From: Marinovum algicola
GTDB taxonomy: Bacteria > Pseudomonadota > Alphaproteobacteria > Rhodobacterales > Rhodobacteraceae
Length of the DNA: 64,000 bases
NCBI RefSeq assembly: GCF_900109145.1
Contig: NZ_FNYY01000008.1
Location: 124,001 to 188,000 of the forward strand
Direction: 5' to 3'
Shown here: positions 45,896-55,092 of the stretch, one piece after another
Position numbering within the stretch: the first letter of the stretch is position 1
Layout: each line of letters opens with the position of its first letter
Notes under the pieces: generated by a model
The model's input: only the letters and a program-made list of their open reading frames with translations
Databases searched by the model: none
What the model was told of the DNA's origin: nothing
Program-made: the position numbers and the translations under genes

Positions 45896-46729
45896 ATGAG
45901 CGCGACCGCCCGCCAGAAAGCCCTCATGCCCAGTGAAATCCGGGCGATGAAGGGCGGCACACCGATCGTATCCCTCACCGCCTATACGACGCCGATGGCG
46001 CAGATGATGGACGCGCATTGCGATTTCGTCCTTGTCGGTGACAGCGTCGCCATGGTGCAGCACGGGCTCGCCTCGACGCTTTCGGCGACGATGGAGATGA
46101 TGATTCTGCACGGCCAGGCCGTGGCGCGCGGGCTCGAGACCGCGATGATGGTGGTCGACCTGCCGTTCCGCAGCTTCGAAGAAAGCCCCGAGCAGGCGTT
46201 CCGCAATGCTGCGCGGATGATGGCCGAGACCGGCGCCGGAGCGATCAAGCTCGAGGGTGGCGAACATATGGCCGAGACCATCCACTTTCTCACCCGGCGC
46301 GGCATCCCGGTGATGGCGCATGTGGGCCTCACGCCACAGGCCATCCATACGCTGGGCGGCTACAAGGTGCAGGGCCGCGGGGCTGGGGCCGAGCAGATCC
46401 TCGCCGATGCGCGCGCCGTGTCCGACGCCGGCGCCTTTGCAGTGGTTCTGGAAAAGGTCACCGAGAGCCTGGCCGACCGGATCACCGCCGAAGTGCCGAT
46501 CCCCACCATCGGCATCGGCGCCTCGGTGGGCTGCGACGGCCAGGTGCTCGTGGTCGACGACATGCTGGGGCTGTTCACCGCCTTCAAGCCGAAATTCGTC
46601 AAACGCTATGGCCAGCTCGGCCAAGACGGCGCGGCGGCGATTGCCGCCTATGCCGCCGATGTGCGCGCCCGCGCCTTTCCGGCGGCCGAACATGTCTTTG
46701 CCGACGAAGCGCCGGGAAAAGCCTCGTGA
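45896..46729 (+). CDS. panB: 3-methyl-2-oxobutanoate hydroxymethyltransferase
   Basis: 277 residues from ATG 45896, which follows CCGGAGGCCCGCC; the frame extends to 45731 but through the aldehyde dehydrogenase promoter. Makes ketopantoate from alpha-ketoisovalerate and methylene-tetrahydrofolate. Signatures: [48 protein letters not shown] and [20 protein letters not shown]. First gene of panBC; its TGA overlaps the GTG start of panC. Confidence 0.97.
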   Translation: MSATARQKALMPSEIRAMKGGTPIVSLTAYTTPMAQMMDAHCDFVLVGDSVAMVQHGLASTLSATMEMMILHGQAVARGLETAMMVVDLPFRSFEESPEQAFRNAARMMAETGAGAIKLEGGEHMAETIHFLTRRGIPVMAHVGLTPQAIHTLGGYKVQGRGAGAEQILADARAVSDAGAFAVVLEKVTESLADRITAEVPIPTIGIGASVGCDGQVLVVDDMLGLFTAFKPKFVKRYGQLGQDGAAAIAAYAADVRARAFPAAEHVFADEAPGKAS

Positions 46730-47580
46730 GCGTGCCGATCATTCGCGAGCCCGCGGCGCTGCGGGCGATGACCGCCGGGTGGCGGCGCGCCGGCGAGGCG
46801 ATCGGCGTGGTGCCCACCATGGGCGCGCTGCATGACGGCCATCTCAGCCTTGTAGCGGCGGCGAAACAGCGCGCCGACCGGGTGATCGTGACGATCTTTG
46901 TCAATCCAAAGCAGTTCAACAATCCCGACGACCTCAAGAACTATCCCCGCACCGAAGAGGAGGACGCCCGCAAGCTCGAGCGCTTCGGGGTCGATGCGAT
47001 CTGGGCGCCGGAGGGCGACATCATGTATCCGCCGGGGTTTTCGACCAATGTGTCGGTGGCCGGGCTGACCGACGTGCTCTGCGGCGCCTATCGGCCGGGG
47101 CATTTCGATGGCGTGGCGACGGTGGTGACCAAGCTCTTTCGTCAGACTGCGGCCGATTTCGCCTTTTTCGGCGAGAAGGATTTTCAACAGCTTCAGGTCG
47201 TCCGCCGGCTGTCGCGCGATCTTGATCTCGGGGTCGAGGTGGTGGGTTGTCCGACGATCCGCGAGATCGACGGGTTGGCGATGTCGTCGCGCAACCTGCT
47301 GCTGTCGGATCGGGCCCGGGTCAAGGCGCCGCGCCTGCATGAAGTGATGGAAGAGATCGCCGCCGGGCTGGCTGCGGGCCGGCCGATGCCGGAACTGGTG
47401 CCGCCGGCGCTGCTGGCGCTGGAAAAGGCGGATTTCCTCAAGGTCGACTACCTCGAACTGCGCAGCTGCAACACGCTCGCGCTGCTCGAGTCCCCGCGCG
47501 AGCCGGCCCGGCTCTTTGCCGCCGCCTATCTCGCCGGGGTGCGCCTGATCGACAATATCGATATCCCGGTGCGTGGCTGA
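46726..47580 (+). CDS. panC: Pantothenate synthetase (pantoate-beta-alanine ligase)
   Basis: 284 residues, starting at GTG within GTGA overlapping the panB stop, so translation is coupled. Condenses pantoate with beta-alanine using ATP. Signatures: [15 protein letters not shown] (25-39), the nucleotidyltransferase HxGH-like site; [32 protein letters not shown]; and MSSRNLLLS. The aspartate decarboxylase gene panD is not adjacent. Confidence 0.97.
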   Translation: MSVPIIREPAALRAMTAGWRRAGEAIGVVPTMGALHDGHLSLVAAAKQRADRVIVTIFVNPKQFNNPDDLKNYPRTEEEDARKLERFGVDAIWAPEGDIMYPPGFSTNVSVAGLTDVLCGAYRPGHFDGVATVVTKLFRQTAADFAFFGEKDFQQLQVVRRLSRDLDLGVEVVGCPTIREIDGLAMSSRNLLLSDRARVKAPRLHEVMEEIAAGLAAGRPMPELVPPALLALEKADFLKVDYLELRSCNTLALLESPREPARLFAAAYLAGVRLIDNIDIPVRG

Positions 47581-47688
47581 CGCTGCCTCGGTCGGCGGCG
47601 AGCTGACCGCGGGGCGCGCGGCGATATCCGGCTTGAGGCTTGGTTTGCCGCCGGCGGCCAGGCCGCACCGGTGTCGCACGGGCAAGCG

Positions 47689-47710
47689 GCCGGGCACCGG
47701 GGTGCCCGGC
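47689..47710. terminator. Hairpin between panC and a convergent membrane-protein gene
   Basis: GCCGGGCACC and GGTGCCCGGC form a perfect 10-bp inverted repeat with a 2-nt centre, 109 bp after panC and 6 bp beyond the stop codon of the convergent gene. A plausible shared end; no T-tract. Confidence 0.5.
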
Positions 47711-47716
47711 GCGGCT

Positions 47717-48064
47717 TCATGCCCGGGCTTCCGTTTCTCCCGGCAGGCGGGCGAGGGCGGCGACGAGGAAGGCCGCCGCCAGGGTGATGGTGATGATGAT
47801 CGGCCAGCTTGTCAGGAACCAGCCCGCCACGCCGGTCAGCACCGCGGCAAGCAAGGCAAAGGCCGAGGCGGGCCCCTGTGAGGGGTGGTGCGGAAAGAGC
47901 GCGACATAAGCGGCCAGCAGTGCCGCTGCGGCACTGCCCAGCGCGGTGAGCAGCGCGCCCAGAGTGCCGTCTCCTCCGGTCGGCGTGCCGAAATAGAGCC
48001 GGAGCGAGATTGCGAAGGCCCCGAGCCCGAGCAGGACGGAGAGGGCCAGAAAAATGCGGGTCAT
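47717..48064 (-). CDS. Small four-helix membrane protein, unknown function
   Basis: 115 residues from ATG 48064, preceded by GAGGTG; the frame reaches 48106. Four hydrophobic segments: IFLALSVLLGLGAFAISL, LGALLTALGSAAAALLAAYVAL, FALLAAVLTGVAGWFL, and SWPIIITITLAAAFLVAALA, ending in a charged tail. It has no recognisable domain. It stands alone between panC and the M20 deacylase; codon use matches its neighbours. Confidence 0.65.
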   Translation of the reverse strand: MTRIFLALSVLLGLGAFAISLRLYFGTPTGGDGTLGALLTALGSAAAALLAAYVALFPHHPSQGPASAFALLAAVLTGVAGWFLTSWPIIITITLAAAFLVAALARLPGETEARA

Positions 48065-48149
48065 CGAACACCTCGGATGCTTGCGGTAATCTAGGAAAAA
48101 ACGCATGGCAGCCGGCGAAGGTTCCGGCCGGTTCCGGGGTGTCGCGAGG

Positions 48150-49436
48150 TCAGTCGGTCAGCAAAAGCGTAGCCAGGGACAGCGCCATGACCTGCGCGCT
48201 CTGGACCATGTCGTCGATGCCGACCCATTCGTCGGGCTTGTGCGCCAGTTCCAGAACGCCGGGGCCATAGGCGATGCAGTTTTTCAGTCGGCCGATGCGG
48301 TCGATATGCTTCTGATCGTAGGTGCCGGGCGAGGCGACATATTCCGGCGCCTTGCCCATGACCTCGCGGATCGCCTGCGCCACCGTTGTGACAACCGGCG
48401 CCTCGCGGTCGGTCATCGAGGGGGCGACATGGTTGATCTCCTGCAACCGGTAGTCGAACCTCGCGCGGGTCGCCTTCAAATCGTCGAGCAGCGCGCGGAC
48501 CTCGCCGGCGACGCCGGCATGGGTCTCTTCGGCAAGATAGCGCCGGTCGATCACCACGCGGCAGCTGTCGGGCACGCAATAGGCGGGCAGGCCGGTGTAA
48601 TCGTCGGGCGGCTCGGGTTCGCCGCCGTGGATCGAATTGATGTTCATCGTCGATTGCCGCGCGCCTTCGGGCACCACCGGCATGTCGGTGCGCCGTTGCG
48701 CCATGGCGGGGTAGAGCCGGCTCTCGAAGGCATCGATCACCGCCCCCATGTGGCGCACCGCGCAATCGCCGAGAAAGGGCATGGCGCCATGGGCGATCTC
48801 GCCTCTGGTTTCGATCTCGGCCCACCAGGCGCCGCGATGGCCCAGGCAGATCCGGTCCTTGTTGAGTGGCTCGGGGATGATGACATGCTGCACGCGGTCG
48901 GGTGCAAAAAATCCCTGTTCGGCGAGATAGGCGACGCCGCCATAGCCGCCGGATTCCTCGTCGGCGGTGCCGGAGATCTCGACCGCGCCGTGAAAGTCGG
49001 GGCAGAGATCGACAAAGACCTCGGCCGCGAGGATCGCCGCCGCCAGCCCGCCCTTCATGTCACAGGCACCACGGCCATAGATCCGACCTTCCTTCACCTC
49101 GCCGCCGAAAGGATCGACCGTCCATCCTTGGCCGACCTCGACCACATCGGTATGCGAGTTGAAATGCACGCAGGGCCCGGTGTGCCGGCCCTCGCGGCGG
49201 GCCATGACGTTCCAGCGCGGGTATCGGTCGCTGTCGCCCGGGGCGCCGGTCGCGCGGATCATCTGGATGTCAAAACCGCGTTTTTCCAGGCGCTGGCCGA
49301 GAAACTCGCAGATTTCCCGATAGTTGGCGCCGGGCGGGTTCAGCGTGGGAATGCGGATCAGCGCCTGCGTCAGCGCGATCAGATCGTCGCGCCGGGCGGT
49401 GAGTTCGTCTTTCAGGCGGTTGGTGATGGCGGTCAT
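48150..49436 (-). CDS. M20-family deacylase (ArgE/DapE-type)
   Basis: 428 residues. Di-zinc site: His95 and Asp97 in HFNSHTDVV, bridging Asp126 in GACDMKGG, and Glu160/Glu161 in TADEESGG; a His near the C-terminus lies in TYDQKHID. Residues of about 200-320 form the dimerisation insert. Belongs to the acetylornithine deacetylase/succinyl-diaminopimelate desuccinylase group, but is longer than true ArgE or DapE (about 375-385) and has no arg or dap neighbours, so the acyl substrate is open. Confidence 0.9.
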   Translation of the reverse strand: MTAITNRLKDELTARRDDLIALTQALIRIPTLNPPGANYREICEFLGQRLEKRGFDIQMIRATGAPGDSDRYPRWNVMARREGRHTGPCVHFNSHTDVVEVGQGWTVDPFGGEVKEGRIYGRGACDMKGGLAAAILAAEVFVDLCPDFHGAVEISGTADEESGGYGGVAYLAEQGFFAPDRVQHVIIPEPLNKDRICLGHRGAWWAEIETRGEIAHGAMPFLGDCAVRHMGAVIDAFESRLYPAMAQRRTDMPVVPEGARQSTMNINSIHGGEPEPPDDYTGLPAYCVPDSCRVVIDRRYLAEETHAGVAGEVRALLDDLKATRARFDYRLQEINHVAPSMTDREAPVVTTVAQAIREVMGKAPEYVASPGTYDQKHIDRIGRLKNCIAYGPGVLELAHKPDEWVGIDDMVQSAQVMALSLATLLLTD

Positions 49437-49503
49437 GGGCGCAGTCTCGCGTTTGGGACCGCGGGGCGCAAGGGCATGATCCGGCCGCTCCTCAGGCCGC
49501 GAG

Positions 49504-49524
49504 GTCTTGGGTCGAGCCCGGGAC
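49504..49524. repeat. Dispersed palindrome, copy 8 (imperfect)
   Basis: GTCTTGGG and CCCGGGAC around TCGAG, two mismatches; just after the DUF2125 gene stop. Confidence 0.4.
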
Positions 49525-49528
49525 GGGG

Positions 49529-50515
49529 TCAGCGCAGGAGGAACCTCGGGGCCTCACCCACCGGCACCGGGCCAAGCCAGATCGCGCCCTCCTCGAGCCG
49601 CAGCGTCAGATCGAGCGAGCGGCGACCGCCGGAGAGCCCGGCCATCAGCGTCAGCGTCGCTTCGACCCCGTCGGCCAGCACATCCGCGACCTGCCCGGAG
49701 GCGCGGGCCACTGCGAGCATCTCCTGCCAGTTCTGCGCCTGCACATGCACATCGCCGGTGGCATGGCCTTCTCCATCGATCTCGAGATCGCCAGTCAACC
49801 GGAGCGCCATCGGACCCCATTCCAGCGCCGCTTCGCGGACCGCGATCCGGGTCGGCTGCGGCCGCGCCTCGGCCGAGGTCAGCGTCCATGGCGCGTCAAA
49901 GCGCAGTTGCGCCGCGATCCGCGCCTCGGAAAAGGTTTGCGGCAGGGCGCCGCCGGTGGCCTGGTTGAGCCCGCGCGGCAGGGCCAGCCCCTCGGCGGTC
50001 AGCGCCACGTCATAGCTGGCCGCGTCCACCCGGGTGCCGGCCAGGCGCAGCTGCGCCAGCGCCGTGGTCGCGCCATCGGTGCCGGTGATGTTGAGCACAT
50101 CGGCCACCAGGGTGCCCCGCGTCAGCGCGTGGTCCTCGCCCTCGGTCACCAGGCTGGCTTGCATCTGCTCGCTGGTGACGTGCAGCGGGCCGTCGGGCGT
50201 CACGATCACCTGGTGGCGGGGCCAGGCGGCAATCGCGTGATGGCGGTTGTAGCTCAGCAGAAAGAGCTGAAAGAACGGCGCTTCCCAGCCCAGACCGCTT
50301 TCGGGGTCCAGGATGCGCAGATCGGTCCAGGTGGTGTCGTGGCGGTTGGGAAAGCCGCGCACCTTCATCTCGGCATACCCGGCCTCCCAGCCATCGTCGC
50401 GGCGCTCGGCGAACCAGCGCTGGTAGCCGGCCATGAGGCTCTGTTTGCCCCAGAGCCAATAGCCCGACCAGGCCAGGGCGGCGGCGAGGATCACAAAGGC
50501 GAGACGTTTCATCAT
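49529..50515 (-). CDS. DUF2125 domain-containing protein
   Basis: 328 residues. ATG 50515 (with a second ATG following) opens into a single N-terminal membrane or signal helix, RLAFVILAAALAWSGYWLW, followed by a large beta-rich periplasmic part. FPNRHDTTWTDLRI and WEAPFFQLFLLSYNRHHAIAAWP are typical DUF2125 blocks. DUF2125 proteins are alphaproteobacterial, exported and of unknown function; the fold pattern recalls AsmA-like lipid-binding proteins, which is only an inference. The frame extends to 50749 antisense to the ChaC gene. Confidence 0.85.
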   Translation of the reverse strand: MMKRLAFVILAAALAWSGYWLWGKQSLMAGYQRWFAERRDDGWEAGYAEMKVRGFPNRHDTTWTDLRILDPESGLGWEAPFFQLFLLSYNRHHAIAAWPRHQVIVTPDGPLHVTSEQMQASLVTEGEDHALTRGTLVADVLNITGTDGATTALAQLRLAGTRVDAASYDVALTAEGLALPRGLNQATGGALPQTFSEARIAAQLRFDAPWTLTSAEARPQPTRIAVREAALEWGPMALRLTGDLEIDGEGHATGDVHVQAQNWQEMLAVARASGQVADVLADGVEATLTLMAGLSGGRRSLDLTLRLEEGAIWLGPVPVGEAPRFLLR

Positions 50516-50586
50516 GGGCTTTCTCCGCGCGTGGGCTTTCGCCTCTTGCGGCAATGCTTTACTGGCAGAAGGCGGAAAGGAAAAGC

Positions 50587-51120
50587 ATGATGGCACTCTG
50601 GGTCTTCGGATACGGCTCGCTCCTGTGGAACCCCGGCTTTGCGGTGGCGGAAAGCCGCCTTGCCTCGCTTGAGCATTATCACCGCAGTTTCTGCATGCAT
50701 TCGATCCATCATCGCGGCACCGAAGCGGCGCCGGGCCTGGTTCTGGCACTCGACGAGGCGCCGGGCGCGATCTGCGACGGGGTGGCGCTGCGGGCCGAGC
50801 CGGGCACCGAGGACGACACGCTGGCCTATCTGCGCGACCGCGAGTTGGTGTCTTCGGCCTATGTCGAACGGCATGTGATGCTGGGGCTGGAGGATGGCCG
50901 CCAGGTCGAGGCGCTGGCCTATGTCATCAACCGCGATCACTGGCAGTACTGCCGCGACATCCCGCTCGAGGACCAGGCGCAGATCATTGCGCAGGCGGTG
51001 GGCGGCCGGGGGCCGAATACCGAATATCTCTGGAACACCGCGCAACATCTGACCGAACTGGGCATCGAGGATGCAGATTTGCAATGGTTGGCCGACCGGG
51101 TCCGTGACATTTGCCGATAA
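50587..51120 (+). CDS. Gamma-glutamylcyclotransferase (ChaC-like)
   Basis: 177 residues from ATG 50587, preceded by GGAAAGGAAAAGC. FGYGSLLWNP at residues 7-16 is the substrate-binding loop of the family, and a catalytic Glu is expected in YLRDREL (about 83-89). The C-terminal GRGPNTEYLWNTAQHL matches ChaC proteins. They cleave glutathione to 5-oxoproline and Cys-Gly. Divergent from DUF2125; the stator-like pair begins 69 bp downstream. Confidence 0.93.
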   Translation: MMALWVFGYGSLLWNPGFAVAESRLASLEHYHRSFCMHSIHHRGTEAAPGLVLALDEAPGAICDGVALRAEPGTEDDTLAYLRDRELVSSAYVERHVMLGLEDGRQVEALAYVINRDHWQYCRDIPLEDQAQIIAQAVGGRGPNTEYLWNTAQHLTELGIEDADLQWLADRVRDICR

Positions 51121-51189
51121 CGCCTTGGCTTGACCGGGAATCCTCCCTAGAGTCCGGACGGATTTAGCTATCTTCAGGAATGGTCCCTC

Positions 51190-52437
51190 ATGGTGGACAA
51201 GCCGGACCGCGAGGCCGCACCGAGATTTTCCCAGCCTGTCCGTCAGGTCTTCTTCATGGTCACCGTTCTGGGGCTTGTCGTGGCCGGTCTGGTGCTGGCG
51301 TTGCCCCGCGTGCTGCCGGTGTTCCTGTCGAACCCCTATCTGAACGGCTTCATCGTGCTGGTCTTCGTGATCGGCGTGCTGGCGACCTTCTGGCAGGTGC
51401 TGACGCTGATCGGCTCGGTCCGCTGGATCGAGAATTTCGTCTCGGAGAACGACGCCGGCAAGGAGGCGCCGCGCATCCTTGCGCCCCTGGCCGCGCTGAT
51501 GCGGACCAGGGGCAAGCGGATGCAGATTTCGGCCACCTCGTCGCGCTCGATCCTCGACTCGGTGGCGCAGCGGATCGACGAGGCGCGCGAGATCACCCGC
51601 TACATCGTCAGCCTGCTGATCTTTCTGGGGCTTCTGGGCACCTTCTACGGGCTGGCCACCACGGTGCCGGCGCTGGTCGATACCATCCGCTCTCTGACCC
51701 CGGCCCCGGGCGAGACCGGCGGCCAGATCTTTGAGCGGTTGCAGGAAGGCCTCCAGGCGCAGCTCGGCGGCATGGGCACCGCCTTTGCCTCGTCGCTGCT
51801 GGGGCTGGCCGGCTCGCTGGTCGTGGGGCTGCTGGAATTGTTTGCCGGCCATGGCCAGAACCGGTTTTACCGCGAACTCGAGGAATGGCTCTCGACGATC
51901 ACCCGTCTGGGGTATGCCGGCTCGGGTGAGGGCGAAGGCGCGAGCGACCAGCAATTGCTGGTCGCGGTGGTCGATCACATGTCCGAACAGATGGAGCATC
52001 TGCAACAGATGTTCGCCCAGTCCGACGAAAGCCGCGCGGTGGTGGATGACAAGCTCTCGACGCTGGCCGACAGCGTCGAGCGGATGACCGAACAACTCGA
52101 GCGGCAATCGGCACCGACCACGGCCCTGACCCGGCTGGCCGAGGGGCAGGAACGGCTGATCGACGCGCTCGAGAGCCGCAAGGGCGACGGCGAGGGCGGC
52201 ATCGACGCCGAAAGCCGGATGCGGCTGCGCTCGATCGACGTGCAGATGTTGCGCATTCTCGAGGAAATGTCCGCCGGCCGGCAGGAAAGCATGGCCGAGC
52301 TGCGCACCGATCTGGCGCAGCTGACCCGGGCGCTCAACATGGCGGTGCGGCAGGTCAGCGCCGCAAGCGCCGCCTCGTCCCGGCCCGGCCGCCACCTGAG
52401 GCCGCCCAAGGTGGGAACCCCCGAACAGGAGGGCTGA
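51190..52437 (+). CDS. MotA/TolQ/ExbB-like proton-channel protein with C-terminal coiled coil
   Basis: 415 residues. Helices at about 20-45, 50-75, 135-162 and 197-220; the last two with the region between form the MotA/TolQ/ExbB core (RYIVSLLIFLGLLGTFYGLATTVPALVD and GMGTAFASSLLGLAGSLVVG). A cytoplasmic tail (about 245-395) is predicted coiled coil: MSEQMEHLQQMFAQSDE, KLSTLADSVERMTEQLERQ. Such proteins pair with a MotB/TolR/ExbD partner to turn proton flow into motion; here the partner starts 3 bp downstream. Function of this branch unknown; see findings. Confidence 0.88.
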   Translation: MVDKPDREAAPRFSQPVRQVFFMVTVLGLVVAGLVLALPRVLPVFLSNPYLNGFIVLVFVIGVLATFWQVLTLIGSVRWIENFVSENDAGKEAPRILAPLAALMRTRGKRMQISATSSRSILDSVAQRIDEAREITRYIVSLLIFLGLLGTFYGLATTVPALVDTIRSLTPAPGETGGQIFERLQEGLQAQLGGMGTAFASSLLGLAGSLVVGLLELFAGHGQNRFYRELEEWLSTITRLGYAGSGEGEGASDQQLLVAVVDHMSEQMEHLQQMFAQSDESRAVVDDKLSTLADSVERMTEQLERQSAPTTALTRLAEGQERLIDALESRKGDGEGGIDAESRMRLRSIDVQMLRILEEMSAGRQESMAELRTDLAQLTRALNMAVRQVSAASAASSRPGRHLRPPKVGTPEQEG

Positions 52438-52440
52438 TCC

Positions 52441-55083
52441 ATGGCGTTGTCACGCCGCACCGGTCAACGGTTTCAAAATTCGATCTGGCCCGGCTTCGTC
52501 GATGCGATGACCGGCTTGCTGCTGGTGCTGATGTTCGTGTTGACCATCTTCATGGTGGTGCAATTCACGTTGCGCGAAACCATCACCGGCCAGGAAAGCG
52601 AGCTCAACCAGCTCTCGAACGAGATCGCGGCGCTGGCGCAGGCCTTGGGGCTCGAACGGGAAAAGACCGCCGAATTGCAATCCGAGGTCGGCAATCTGGT
52701 CTCGACGCTGGTCGATGCCAATACCCGTGCCCGGGAACAGGCCGCCCTGATTGCCGGCTTGCAGCAGGACGTGACCGAGCGCGATGCCGCGCTGTCGCAG
52801 GCTGGACAGCGGATCGCCACGCTGGAACAGACCGTTGCCGAACGCGAGGATGCGCTGGGCGCGGCCAATGCGCGGATCGCCTCGTTCGAGGATCGGGTCG
52901 CCGGGCTGCTGGCCGATCAGGAAACCGCCACCGCGCGGATCGCCGAGCTGGAAGATAGCGAGCAGGCGCTGCTGTCGGAGCAGGAGGCGCTGCAACTGGC
53001 CTTGGCCCAGGCCCGCGACGAGATCGACGCCGAGGTCGAGGCGGCGCGGCTGGCGGCGGCGCAGGCCGATGCGCTCGAGGCGATGATTGCCGATCTCAAG
53101 GCGCAGCAAGAGGAGTCCTCGGCGGAATTTATCAGCCAAGTCAGCGCGTTGGAAGACCGGCTGAGCGAGGAAGAGGCGCGGCGGCTGGCCGAGGCGGCAG
53201 CGGCGGAGGCCCTGCGCGAAAAGCTGATGACGGCGGATGCCGAGCTTTCGGCAATGACGCTGGCGCTCGAGGAGCAGCGGCGCGAGGCGGAAGAGACGCT
53301 GTCGATGTTGGCGGCGGCGCAGGCGGCGGAACAGGATCTGGATGCGCGGCTGGCGGCGGCGCTGCTGTCGCAACGGGCGGCCGAGACGCGGGTTGCCGAG
53401 ATCGGTGCAACGCTCGATGAAACCGCGGCCGAGACCGAGGCGCTCAAGCAGCAGCTGGCGGCGGCGCTTCTGGCCCAGCGGCAGGCCGAGCAGCGCAATG
53501 CGGCCCTGGCCGAGGATTTGCAGGCCGCGATCAGCGACGACCGGAGCACCTCGTCTCAGCTCAATGCGCTCGAGGCGCAACTTGCGGCCGCGCTGCTGGA
53601 CAGCCAGGACCAATCGGCCCGGATCGGTGAGCTGGAACAGGCGCTGACCGCCCTGCGTGACAGCACCGACGCGGAAAAGGGCGCGCTGGAGCAGCAACTG
53701 GCCGAAGCGCTGGCCGCCAAGATCACCGCCGAACGCAGCGCCCGCGAGGCCGGGCAGGCGGCACAGGCCGCCGAGGACCGGCAGGCGACGCTCGAGGCCG
53801 AGTTGGCGCGGGCGCTGGCGGCCCAGTCCGATCTGGCGGGCGTCGAGGACGAGTTGGCCGAAGCGCTGGCCGCTCAGGTCGCGGCGGAACAGGCGCGGGC
53901 GGCGGCGGAAGGCCGTCTCGAGACCGCGCAGGCGCGGCTTTCGGAGGCGCGGACCGAGACGCAATCGCTCGAGGACCGGCTGGCCGAGGCGCTGGCGGCA
54001 CAATTGGCGGCGCAGGAAAACGCCGCGGCGTTGGGCGGGCAGCTGGAAGCTGCGCAGGAGGGTGTGGCGGCGCTGGAAAGCCAGCTTGCCAAGCTGCGCG
54101 CGACGCTGGACGAGACCGAGACCGGCGAGGCCAGCCTGCGCGATCAGCTTTCGGCGGCGCTGGCGGCGACGGTCAAGGCCGAGACCGCGCAGGAGGACAT
54201 TCGCAAGCAGCTGGCCGAGGCCCTGGCGCTGAAGCTCGCCGCCGAAGAGGCGGCCGAACAGGCCGAGGCCGCGGCCCGGACGCGGGCGCAGGAAGTGACC
54301 AACCGCGAAGCGCTTCTGGCGGCGGCACGGCAGGAGCTGGAGCAACAGACCCAGGTTTCGACCGAAGCGCAGAGGCGCGCCGCGCTTCTCAACCAGCAGG
54401 TTGCCACGCTGCGCGACGAACTCGGGCAGTTGCGGGCCTTGCTCGATGATTACAAGGCCCGCGACGCGGCGCAGAACATCCAGATCGAGAACCTCGGCTC
54501 TGACCTCAATGTGGCGCTGGCGCAGAAGGCGCTGGAAGAGCGCCGCCGGGCCGATGCTGAGGCGCGCAATGCGGCGTTGCTGGCGGCCGAGAAGGCGCGG
54601 CTCGAGGAAGAGGCCAAAGACCTCGAAAGATACCGTTCGGAATTCTTCGGCCGGCTGCGCGATCTGCTGGGCAGTCAGGAAGGCGTGCGGATCGAGGGTG
54701 ACCGCTTTGTCTTTTCCTCGTCGGTGCTGTTCGGCTCCGGCGATGCCCGTCTCTCGGACGCGGGCCAGCACGAGATCGCCAAGGTGGCGAACATCCTCAA
54801 GGCGGTGGCCGATGACATCCCCGACGAAATCGACTGGGTGATCCGTGTCGACGGCCATACCGACGATGTGCCGATCGTGGGCTCGGCGCAGTTCGCCGAC
54901 AATTGGGAGCTGAGCCAGGCCCGGGCGCTTTCGGTGGTGCGCTACATGATCAATTTCCTCGGCATCGCGCCCGAGCGGCTGGCGGCAAACGGCTTTGGCC
55001 AGTTTCAGCCGGTCGATCCCGGCACTTCCGAGGCCGCGCGGGCCCGCAATCGCCGGATCGAGCTGAAACTGACCGAGAAATAG
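52441..55083 (+). CDS. MotB/OmpA-like protein with giant coiled coil
   Basis: 880 residues. A single N-terminal TM (about 17-42) carries Asp20 in PGFVDAMTGLLLVLMF, placed like the proton-binding Asp of MotB. Residues of about 48-730 are almost unbroken Ala/Glu/Gln/Leu coiled coil, with a repeated QLAxALxAxxxAE block. The C-terminal OmpA/MotB peptidoglycan-binding domain (about 745-880) contains FSSSVLFGSGDARLS, VDGHTDDVPI and ARNRRIELKL. Orientation: N-terminus inside, coiled coil and OmpA domain in the periplasm. Starts 3 bp after the MotA-like gene. Confidence 0.88.
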   Translation: MALSRRTGQRFQNSIWPGFVDAMTGLLLVLMFVLTIFMVVQFTLRETITGQESELNQLSNEIAALAQALGLEREKTAELQSEVGNLVSTLVDANTRAREQAALIAGLQQDVTERDAALSQAGQRIATLEQTVAEREDALGAANARIASFEDRVAGLLADQETATARIAELEDSEQALLSEQEALQLALAQARDEIDAEVEAARLAAAQADALEAMIADLKAQQEESSAEFISQVSALEDRLSEEEARRLAEAAAAEALREKLMTADAELSAMTLALEEQRREAEETLSMLAAAQAAEQDLDARLAAALLSQRAAETRVAEIGATLDETAAETEALKQQLAAALLAQRQAEQRNAALAEDLQAAISDDRSTSSQLNALEAQLAAALLDSQDQSARIGELEQALTALRDSTDAEKGALEQQLAEALAAKITAERSAREAGQAAQAAEDRQATLEAELARALAAQSDLAGVEDELAEALAAQVAAEQARAAAEGRLETAQARLSEARTETQSLEDRLAEALAAQLAAQENAAALGGQLEAAQEGVAALESQLAKLRATLDETETGEASLRDQLSAALAATVKAETAQEDIRKQLAEALALKLAAEEAAEQAEAAARTRAQEVTNREALLAAARQELEQQTQVSTEAQRRAALLNQQVATLRDELGQLRALLDDYKARDAAQNIQIENLGSDLNVALAQKALEERRRADAEARNAALLAAEKARLEEEAKDLERYRSEFFGRLRDLLGSQEGVRIEGDRFVFSSSVLFGSGDARLSDAGQHEIAKVANILKAVADDIPDEIDWVIRVDGHTDDVPIVGSAQFADNWELSQARALSVVRYMINFLGIAPERLAANGFGQFQPVDPGTSEAARARNRRIELKLTEK

Positions 55084-55092
55084 CCCGACCGG

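Noticed and set aside
52450-54858. Minus-strand open frame of about 800 codons opposite the coiled-coil gene
   Set aside because: Composition is Arg/Leu/Gly/Gln from reading the Ala/Glu repeats backwards; the plus-strand product has clear TM, coiled-coil and OmpA domains.
51190-55083. Reading the stator-like pair as a Zorya phage-defence system
   Set aside because: No ZorC, ZorD or ZorE neighbours, and the long coiled coil is in the OmpA-domain protein, while in Zorya the long tail belongs to ZorA.
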